Positions 1 to 3,924 of a DNA stretch of 10,425 bases are shown piece after piece. Position numbers and translations under genes: made by a program. Under the pieces are notes generated by a model. The model worked only from the letters and a program-made list of their open reading frames with translations. It did no database searches and was not told the DNA's origin. Each line of letters begins with the position of its first letter. The first letter of the stretch is position 1. Source of the stretch: an uncultured Gammaproteobacteria bacterium (GTDB lineage: Bacteria > Pseudomonadota > Gammaproteobacteria > Coxiellales > Coxiellaceae); the NCBI GenBank assembly GCA_903870185.1, contig CAIQCE010000002.1, positions 1-10,425 on the forward strand, written 5' to 3'.

Positions 1-151
1 GGAGGGAGTAGAGATGGTTATGCCGGGAGATAACGTGAAAGTGACGATTGAGTTAATCGTACCGATTGCGATGGATGATGGGTTACGTTTTGCGGTGCGT
101 GAAGGCGGTCGAACCGTCGGCGCGGGTGTCGTTACTAAAATCATTGAATAA
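1..151 (+). CDS. tuf: Elongation factor Tu, C-terminal fragment
   Basis: This is the last 49 codons of EF-Tu, the GTPase that carries aminoacyl-tRNA to the ribosome. The gene is cut by the window start, and the first whole codon begins at position 2. The reading EGVEMVMPGDNV, then PIAMDDGLRFAVREGG and RTVGAGVVTKIIE, is the end of beta-barrel domain 3, which contacts tRNA and EF-Ts. It matches the E. coli C-terminus almost residue for residue. The stop is TAA at 149-151. Its position before tRNA-Trp, secE and nusG identifies it as the tufB-type copy that sits upstream of the rpoBC region in gammaproteobacteria. The GTPase domain lies outside the window and cannot be checked. Confidence 0.97.
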   Translation, partial: EGVEMVMPGDNVKVTIELIVPIAMDDGLRFAVREGGRTVGAGVVTKIIE

Positions 152-169
152 TTTATTCAGTTAGGGTAT

Positions 170-213
170 AAACCTACGCCCCGATGTGTATTTGGGGTGT
201 GGGTTTTTATTTT
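170..213 (+). terminator. Rho-independent terminator-like hairpin after tuf
   Basis: AACCTACGCCCC (171-182) pairs with GGGGTGTGGGTT (194-205) over 12 positions, two of them G-U, and A170-T206 adds one more pair. The loop is 11 bases. The stem runs into a T-rich stretch, TTTTTATTTT at 204-213. The hairpin starts 20 bases after the tuf stop, where termination or attenuation of the tuf transcript would be expected. The long loop and the interrupted T tract make it moderate rather than strong, and some read-through into tRNA-Trp and secE is likely because no promoter is visible between them. Confidence 0.6.
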
Positions 214-225
214 CGTGTGGAAAAT

Positions 226-295
226 GTAGGTTAGTGCCAAGCGTAGCTCGGCCTAACAATGAGTTGTCGGGCCTGAAAAGCGCAGTCCGACCTAC
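226..295. repeat. REP-like palindromic doublet, two inverted units
   Basis: Two units of about 30 bases face each other. On the + strand the first is GTAG (226-229) followed by a hairpin with stem GTTAG (230-234)/CTAAC (253-257) and inner CC/GG pairs. On the - strand the second is GTAG (295-292) followed by a hairpin with stem GTCGG/CCGAC (266-270 with 287-291). GTAGGT (226-231) also pairs with ACCTAC (290-295), closing the whole element. A conserved GTAG tetranucleotide followed by an imperfect palindrome, with units paired in inverse orientation, is the published build of REP/BIME elements linked to RAYT transposases. Membership of a genome-wide family is inferred. There is no coding sequence here. 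Confidence 0.6.
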
Positions 296-303
296 GCAAA
301 TGA

Positions 304-379
304 AGGCTAGTAGCTCAACTGGTAGAGTAGCGGTCTCCAAAACCGCGGGTTGGGGGTTCGAGTCCCTCCTAGCCTGCCA
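304..379 (+). tRNA. tRNA-Trp, anticodon CCA
   Basis: This is a complete 76-base cloverleaf. The acceptor stem AGGCTAG (304-310)/CTAGCCT (369-375) is perfect. The D stem is GCTC (313-316)/GAGT (325-328) with one G-U pair. The anticodon arm is GCGGT (330-334), loop CTCCAAA (335-341) with anticodon CCA at 337-339, and ACCGC (342-346). The variable loop is 347-351. The T arm is GGGGG (352-356), TTCGAGT, CCCTC (364-368), followed by discriminator G376 and an encoded CCA at 377-379. It decodes UGG as tryptophan. A tRNA-Trp gene between tuf and secE is a known arrangement in several gammaproteobacteria such as Legionella and Pseudomonas. Confidence 0.98.
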
Positions 380-388
380 ATTGGCAGG
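373..388. repeat. Perfect 16-base palindrome across the tRNA-Trp 3' end
   Basis: CCTGCCAATTGGCAGG is its own reverse complement. It covers the last three acceptor-stem bases, the discriminator and CCA of tRNA-Trp, and nine bases of trailer. As RNA it can form a 6-bp hairpin with loop AAUU that competes with the acceptor stem. No T tract follows, so it is not an intrinsic terminator. A role in 3' processing is only an inference. Confidence 0.6.
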
Positions 389-424
389 GTGTAAACCGAA
401 GTAAATGGTGAGCGGTAAGTGGTT

Positions 425-802
425 ATGAATTCAAAAAATAGTGCATTGAATCCAAAACTGGATATGCCCAAATGGATCGGTATCGGTATTATTTTGATGG
501 CGTCTATTTATGCCAATTACCATTTCGATCAGGTGGTTTGGTCTTTAAGAGCCGCTATTGGGATTTTAATTCTGGCAGTTTTGACGGGATTAGCTTTTAC
601 AACGGTTTCAGGCCAGAATGCATGGCTTTTTATCAAGAGTGCACGAACAGAATTGCGTAAGGTCGTATGGCCGACTCGTCAAGAAACGATTCAAACCACG
701 ATAGTGGTGATGGTAATGGTCGCGATTGCTGCGATGATTTTATGGGGTGTGGATGCCTTTTTCTTGTGGGCGATCAGTGGGTTCACTGGCTCGAGAGGAT
801 AA
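425..802 (+). CDS. secE: Preprotein translocase subunit SecE
   Basis: SecE is the small subunit of the SecYEG channel in the inner membrane and clamps the two halves of SecY. The product is 125 residues (E. coli 127). Hydrophobic spans lie near residues 17-36, 41-62 and 90-118, giving the three-helix form typical of gammaproteobacteria. The family signature is the amphipathic stretch SARTELRKVVWPTRQET (about 72-88) just before the last span. The ATG at 425 is chosen because its protein aligns in length with E. coli; a GTG two codons upstream (419) is possible, and neither has a good ribosome binding site. The gene sits between tRNA-Trp and nusG and ends only 3 bases before the nusG start, so the pair is almost certainly co-transcribed. 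Confidence 0.95.
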   Translation: MNSKNSALNPKLDMPKWIGIGIILMASIYANYHFDQVVWSLRAAIGILILAVLTGLAFTTVSGQNAWLFIKSARTELRKVVWPTRQETIQTTIVVMVMVAIAAMILWGVDAFFLWAISGFTGSRG

Positions 803-805
803 AAA

Positions 806-1363
806 ATGACAGAAGAAGTAATGACAGAGCAAGTAAAACGCTGGTACGTGATTCAAGCCTATTCCGGTTATGAAAATCATGTGGTTAAGGCTATGCGTCA
901 ACAAATTGAGCAAAAAGGCTTGGAAAGTAGCTTTGGTGAAATCATTGTGCCCACTGAAGAAGTGGTTGAAATGAGAGCGGGCAAAAAACGTAAGAGCCAG
1001 CGAAAACTTTTCCCAGGTTATGTATTAGTGCAGATGGAAATGAATGATCTCACTTGGCATTTGGTTAAGAATGTCAGCCAGGTTTTAGGTTTTATCGGCG
1101 GTACAGCTGAAAAACCAGCTCCAATTACCGATGCAGAAGCTGATAAAATTCTTCAGCGATTGGAAGAAGGTGAGAATAAGCCTCGTCCTAAGATTTTATT
1201 TGAGCCAGGTGAAATGGTTCGAGTCATCGATGGTCCTTTTGCAGATTTCAATGGCGTTGTTGAAGACGTCAATTATGAAAAAAATCGATTACGCGTATCA
1301 GTACTGATTTTTGGTCGTTCTACACCGGTTGAGCTTGAGTTCGGTCAGGTAGAGAAAGGCTAA
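806..1363 (+). CDS. nusG: Transcription termination/antitermination factor NusG
   Basis: NusG binds the RNA polymerase clamp, suppresses pausing, and links polymerase to Rho or to ribosomal protein S10. From ATG 806 it has 185 residues (E. coli 181). The NGN domain covers about 11-120, with KRWYVIQAYSGYE, VPTEEVVEMR and FPGYVLVQM. The KOW domain lies at about 135-182, with FEPGEMVRVIDGPFADFNG. The start at 806 has AGAGGA (794-799) 6 bases upstream. A second in-frame ATG at 821 would give 180 residues, closer to E. coli, but it has only an AGAAGAAG purine run at 811-818, too near for a good site. The upstream choice is preferred. The gene follows secE by 3 bases. Confidence 0.97.
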   Translation: MTEEVMTEQVKRWYVIQAYSGYENHVVKAMRQQIEQKGLESSFGEIIVPTEEVVEMRAGKKRKSQRKLFPGYVLVQMEMNDLTWHLVKNVSQVLGFIGGTAEKPAPITDAEADKILQRLEEGENKPRPKILFEPGEMVRVIDGPFADFNGVVEDVNYEKNRLRVSVLIFGRSTPVELEFGQVEKG

Positions 1364-1411
1364 AGTGGAAGGGTCGGTGTTGTTATCGATCCTGTTTTAA
1401 AGTCAACAAAA

Positions 1412-1446
1412 GGGGAGCCATTTCGATGGCGTTACTACCCAAGGAG
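1412..1446 (+). promoter_or_regulatory. Putative L1-binding leader of rplK-rplA and its ribosome binding site
   Basis: GCCAT (1417-1421) pairs with ATGGC (1426-1430) around a TTCG loop. Below it GGG (1413-1415) pairs with CCC (1438-1440) across an asymmetric internal loop, A on the left and GTTACTA on the right. The ribosome binding site AAGGAG (1441-1446) abuts the lower stem, 5 bases from the rplK ATG. Two short helices joined by an asymmetric loop just before rplK is the known form of the site where free L1 represses its own operon by mimicking 23S rRNA. Assignment rests on position and shape; L1 binding is not shown. Confidence 0.7.
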
Positions 1447-1451
1447 TTAAA

Positions 1452-1892
1452 ATGGCAAAAAAGATTACCGGCTATATTAAGCTGCAGATTAAAGCGGGCG
1501 AAGCCAATCCTAGCCCACCTGTAGGTCCTGCATTAGGTCAACAGGGTGTAAACATTATGGAGTTCTGTAAGGCGTTTAATGCGCAGACTCAGAATCTAGA
1601 AAAAGGTTTGCCCACTCCAGTGGTTATTACCGTTTATGCGGATCGTAGTTTTAGTTTTATTACTAAGACGCCTCCAGTTCCTGTGTTGATTAAAAAAGAA
1701 TTGAATTTAAAGAGCGGCAGTGGTCGACCGAATACTGAAAAAGTCGGTAAATTGACTCGTGAACAATTGGTTAAAATTGCCACCATCAAAGAGCCTGATA
1801 TTACAGCTTCAAGCTTAGAAGCGGCTGTTCGTACCATTGCAGGAACAGCTCGTAGTATGGGTATTGATTCGGAGGGTGTACAAAATGCCTAA
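1452..1892 (+). CDS. rplK: 50S ribosomal protein L11
   Basis: L11 binds 23S rRNA at the GTPase-associated centre and contributes to elongation factor turnover and the stringent response through RelA. The product is 146 residues (E. coli 142). The N-terminal domain carries the proline-rich SPPVGPALGQQGVN (about 21-34), and the C-terminal RNA-binding domain includes the conserved LKSGSGRPNTEKVGKLT and the final RSMGIDSEG. The ATG at 1452 follows AAGGAG at 5 bases. The end overlaps the start of rplA by 8 bases, a layout that favours translational coupling. The probable L1 target hairpin directly upstream suggests that L1 regulates both genes together. Confidence 0.98.
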   Translation: MAKKITGYIKLQIKAGEANPSPPVGPALGQQGVNIMEFCKAFNAQTQNLEKGLPTPVVITVYADRSFSFITKTPPVPVLIKKELNLKSGSGRPNTEKVGKLTREQLVKIATIKEPDITASSLEAAVRTIAGTARSMGIDSEGVQNA

Positions 1893-2574
1893 ATTGAGTA
1901 AAAGAAAAGAAGCGATTCAGGCAAAAATCCAGCTGGGCAAGCAGTATCCTATTATGGATGCGATTGCTTTGGTTAAAGATTGTGCCACTGCCAAATTTAA
2001 AGAAGGGGTCGATGTTGCCGTTAATTTAGGGATCGACGCACGTAAATCCGATCAAGCAGTTCGCGGCGCGACTGTATTGCCTAATGGTACAGGGCAAACT
2101 CAACGAGTGGCTGTATTTGCTCAAGGTGCTCAAGCTGAAGCAGCTAAAGCAGCGGGTGCTGATTTAGTCGGTTTTGAAGATTTGGCTGAAGTCGTAAAAG
2201 GTGGAGAGATGAACTTCGATGTCGTGATTGCGACTCCTGACGCGATGAGAATTGTCGGTCAATTGGGTCAAATCCTAGGTCCTCGCGGATTAATGCCTAA
2301 CCCTAAAGTGGGAACGGTAACGATGGATGTAGCGACAGCTGTTAAGAATGCGAAGGCTGGTCAAGTACGTTATCGAACTGATAAAAACGGCATTATACAT
2401 TGCACCATCGGTAAGATGGATTTTACAGATGAATCACTTAAGCAAAACTTAGAAGCTTTGCTGGCTGACTTGCGTAAATTAAAGCCGAGTACAGCAAAAG
2501 GTATTTATCTTAAGAAATTAACGTTGTCATCAACGATGGGCCCTGGGCTCCCGGTGGATGTCGCCAGTTTATAA
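1885..2574 (+). CDS. rplA: 50S ribosomal protein L1
   Basis: L1 forms the mobile L1 stalk of the 50S subunit, helps release deacylated tRNA, and represses its own operon. The product is 229 residues (E. coli 234). Conserved runs include DVAVNLGIDARKSDQ, the signature GPRGLMPNPKVGTVT starting at residue 132, and KAGQVRYRTDKNGIIH. The frame is open upstream to 1837, but the start is set at ATG 1885 because GGAGGG (1871-1876) lies 8 bases before it and MPKLSKRKEAI aligns with the E. coli N-terminus. The ATG lies inside the end of rplK (8-base overlap). The C-terminus ends a few residues short of E. coli. Confidence 0.98.
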   Translation: MPKLSKRKEAIQAKIQLGKQYPIMDAIALVKDCATAKFKEGVDVAVNLGIDARKSDQAVRGATVLPNGTGQTQRVAVFAQGAQAEAAKAAGADLVGFEDLAEVVKGGEMNFDVVIATPDAMRIVGQLGQILGPRGLMPNPKVGTVTMDVATAVKNAKAGQVRYRTDKNGIIHCTIGKMDFTDESLKQNLEALLADLRKLKPSTAKGIYLKKLTLSSTMGPGLPVDVASL

Positions 2575-2581
2575 GATTTGA

Positions 2582-2740
2582 GGTGAGCCGATAAGGTTCA
2601 CTGTAACGATTCTACGGTGCTGCATCTTTGATGCGCATCGTCGAAGACCGTAGGTGTGTTGTCTTTAGTGGTTTTAGGGGTGGCACTTAATGATGAAAAT
2701 CGGCCTACGCAGGCGGTGTTATTGGTTCAGCTGAGCCAAT
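2582..2740 (+). promoter_or_regulatory. L10 leader (autoregulatory site for L10-L12)
   Basis: The 195-base spacer between rplA and rplJ has no gene and holds a structured leader. GAAGACCGTAGGTG (2643-2656), CTTAAT (2686-2691) and CCTACG...CGGTG (2704-2718) match, in order, the conserved blocks I remember from the E. coli L10 leader. ACCG (2647-2650) pairs with CGGT (2714-2717) and TAGG (2651-2654) with CCTA (2704-2707), leaving a 6-base bulge CGCAGG as in E. coli. Flanking hairpins are GGTGAGCC/GGTTCACT (2582-2589/2595-2602) and a near-perfect palindrome at 2721-2740. In E. coli this RNA binds the L10-L12 complex and shuts off rplJ-rplL translation. The exact 5' limit is uncertain. Confidence 0.82.
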
Positions 2741-2769
2741 CACTATTATGTTTAACTAGGAGGAAGACA

Positions 2770-3297
2770 GTGGCTTTAAGATTAGAGGATAAAAAAGCAA
2801 TCGTTGCAAAAATGAGTGGGATTGTTTCTCATTCTGTTTGTGCAATTGCTGCTGATTATCGTGGATCGACTGTCTCACAAATGACTGAGTTACGAGTTAA
2901 GGCACGAAAAGCAGGTGTTGCAGTTACTGTTTTGCGTAATACTTTGGCTCGAAGAGCAGTTGCTGAGACTCCTTATGATTGTCTGAAAGATGCTTTGGTT
3001 GGCCCTATCGTTATGTTGTTCTCTCAAGAAGAACCTGGCGCTGCGGCTAAATTATTGCGTGATTTCATCAAGACTAACCCTAACTTTGAAGTAAGAGGCA
3101 TTGCTCTAGGCGGCCAGTTGCTAGGTCCTGAAAAATTGCAGGATGTGGCGAGCTTACCTTCTAAGGATGAGGCGATCTCGATGTTGATGTCAGTCATGAC
3201 GGCACCTATTACCAAGTTGGTTCGTACGCTTGCAGAACCTTATTCGATGGCTACCCGTGTTATGGCAGCTGTTCGTGATAAGAAAGAAGCGGCTTAG
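2770..3297 (+). CDS. rplJ: 50S ribosomal protein L10
   Basis: L10 anchors L12 dimers to the ribosomal stalk base. The product is 175 residues (E. coli 165). LEDKKAIVAKMSG opens the protein, then MTELRVKARKAGV and VLRNTLARRAV (RNA-binding N-domain). The C-terminal helix, ending in VRDKKEAA, is the L12 docking site and carries about ten extra residues around EPYSMATRVM. The start is GTG 2770, set by AGGAGG (2758-2763) 6 bases upstream and by alignment with E. coli MALNLQDKQAIVA. The frame stays open upstream to 2656, but that stretch is the L10 leader. Use of GTG, together with the leader, suggests that translation initiation is the control point. rplL follows after 34 bases. Confidence 0.97.
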   Translation: MALRLEDKKAIVAKMSGIVSHSVCAIAADYRGSTVSQMTELRVKARKAGVAVTVLRNTLARRAVAETPYDCLKDALVGPIVMLFSQEEPGAAAKLLRDFIKTNPNFEVRGIALGGQLLGPEKLQDVASLPSKDEAISMLMSVMTAPITKLVRTLAEPYSMATRVMAAVRDKKEAA

Positions 3298-3331
3298 TGT
3301 ATTTTTTTTAACTTAATGAGAGAGATTAAAA

Positions 3332-3703
3332 ATGGCAATTTCTAAAGATGATATGTTGGACGCAATTTCTTCGATGACTATTATGGAAGTCGTTGACCTT
3401 GTTAAAGCAATGGAAGAAAAATTCGGTGTTTCTGCTGCCGCTGCTGTTGCAGTAGCGGCTCCAGCTGCAGCTGCTGCTGCAGTTGAAGAAAAAACTGAGT
3501 TTGATGTTGTAATGACAAGCTTCGGTGAAAACAAAATCGAAGTGATCAAAATCGTTCGTGGATTAACAGGTCTTGGTTTGAAAGAAGCTAAAGACTTGGT
3601 TGAAGGGGCTCCTTCTACTGTTAAAGAAGGTGTTTCTAAAGATGAAGCAGCAACTATCAAGAAACAACTTGAAGATGCTGGCGCTAAAGTTGACGTTAAG
3701 TAA
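3332..3703 (+). CDS. rplL: 50S ribosomal protein L7/L12
   Basis: L12 is the multicopy stalk protein that recruits and activates translational GTPases. The product is 123 residues (E. coli 121). The N-terminal dimerisation and L10-binding domain is about 1-33 (ending AMEEKFGVS), the flexible hinge is about 34-53, and the C-terminal factor-binding domain is 54-123 with GLTGLGLKEAKDLVE near 77-91. The hinge is unusually alanine-rich: apart from a few valines and one proline it is nearly all alanine, whereas E. coli also has glycine and glutamate. The ATG 3332 follows the purine run GAGAGAGA (3318-3325). The gene belongs with rplJ; the large hairpins after it separate it from rpoB. Confidence 0.98.
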   Translation: MAISKDDMLDAISSMTIMEVVDLVKAMEEKFGVSAAAAVAVAAPAAAAAAVEEKTEFDVVMTSFGENKIEVIKIVRGLTGLGLKEAKDLVEGAPSTVKEGVSKDEAATIKKQLEDAGAKVDVK

Positions 3704-3720
3704 TTTTAGTACATTGCTTG

Positions 3721-3757
3721 CGGGTGGGGGTGACTTCGTTGAAGTGACCCTCATCCG
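3721..3757 (+). repeat. Imperfect 37-base hairpin after rplL
   Basis: Positions 3721-3737 pair with 3741-3757 around a GTT loop. There are 16 pairs: ACTTC/GAAGT at the tip, then a single G-G mismatch (3732/3746), then T-A and the GGG/CCC and CGGGTG/CATCCG part with two G-U pairs. It lies 17 bases after the rplL stop and has no T tract directly after it, so it may be a stabilising 3' structure or RNase III substrate rather than a terminator. Its last base, G3757, is also the first base of the next stem, so the two hairpins abut. Confidence 0.7.
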
Positions 3758-3832
3758 ATTTTAAGTCACAAAAAGGCGGGTAACCCACCCTTTTTGTGAC
3801 TTAAAATCACTTTCTCCCAAGGGGAGAAGGGT
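3747..3832. repeat. Composite palindromic element with ACCCT/AGGGT ends
   Basis: ACCCT (3747-3751) is complementary to AGGGT (3828-3832). Between them lie the 20-bp stem and a second hairpin, TTCTCCC (3812-3818)/GGGAGAA (3822-3828), extendable to C3810/G3830. The order ACCCTCATCCG, hairpin, TTCTCCC, short loop, GGGAGAAGGG resembles an intergenic repeat layout I remember from many proteobacterial genomes. This suggests that an inserted repeat now forms the rplL-rpoB attenuator. Copy number elsewhere in the genome cannot be seen here. Confidence 0.45.
3757..3808. terminator. Long perfect stem: bidirectional attenuator/terminator between rplL and rpoB
   Basis: Positions 3757-3776 are the exact reverse complement of 3789-3808, giving a 20-bp stem with no mismatch. 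The apical 12 bases can pair further as GGG/CCC (3778-3780 with 3784-3786). On the + strand the GC-rich tip is followed by CCCTTTTTG, the form of an intrinsic terminator; on the - strand the same holds because AAAAAGG precedes the tip. In E. coli the rplL-rpoB spacer has a partial terminator that lets only part of the transcripts reach rpoB, plus an RNase III cut site. This stem could do both, which is an inference from position and shape. Confidence 0.7.
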
Positions 3833-3863
3833 AAATGTAATAAGAAATAATTATAGAAACAGG

Positions 3864-3885
3864 AACAGTTCTCTCGAGAATTGTT
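3864..3885 (+). other. Hairpin in the rpoB 5' untranslated region
   Basis: AACAGTTCT (3864-3872) pairs with AGAATTGTT (3877-3885) over 9 bp, one of them G-U, with loop CTCG. It lies 39 bases before the rpoB ATG. No T tract follows, so termination is unlikely. It may set transcript stability or ribosome access; no function is known. Confidence 0.5.
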
Positions 3886-3924
3886 GTGAAGTGAATTAGT
3901 TTTCCTAAGTGAGGAGCGGCGCTC

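Noticed and set aside
186..404. Open frame of 72 codons on the + strand
   Set aside because: It runs through the REP-like doublet and the whole tRNA-Trp gene, has no recognisable protein sequence, and is explained by those features.
1364..1411. Promoter for rplK in the nusG-rplK spacer
   Set aside because: TTGTTA and TTTTAA are present but only about 9 bases apart, not a usable -35/-10 pair.
1837..1884. Upstream in-frame extension of rplA
   Set aside because: It lies inside rplK, and ATG 1885 has a good ribosome binding site and aligns with L1 N-termini.
2656..2769. Upstream in-frame extension of rplJ (213-residue version)
   Set aside because: The stretch is the L10 leader, the true start GTG 2770 has a strong AGGAGG, and the added residues match nothing in L10.
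3302..3309. Run of T residues after rplJ as a possible terminator
   Set aside because: No GC-rich hairpin precedes it, and rplL must be co-expressed with rplJ.
3313..3660. Antisense open frame of 115 codons opposite rplL
   Set aside because: It is a shadow of the alanine-rich, biased codon use of rplL, with no family resemblance and no visible start signals.
3832..3860. AT-rich stretch with TTATAG as a possible rpoB promoter
   Set aside because: No -35 element is found at a suitable distance (AAGGGT instead), so a promoter cannot be supported.
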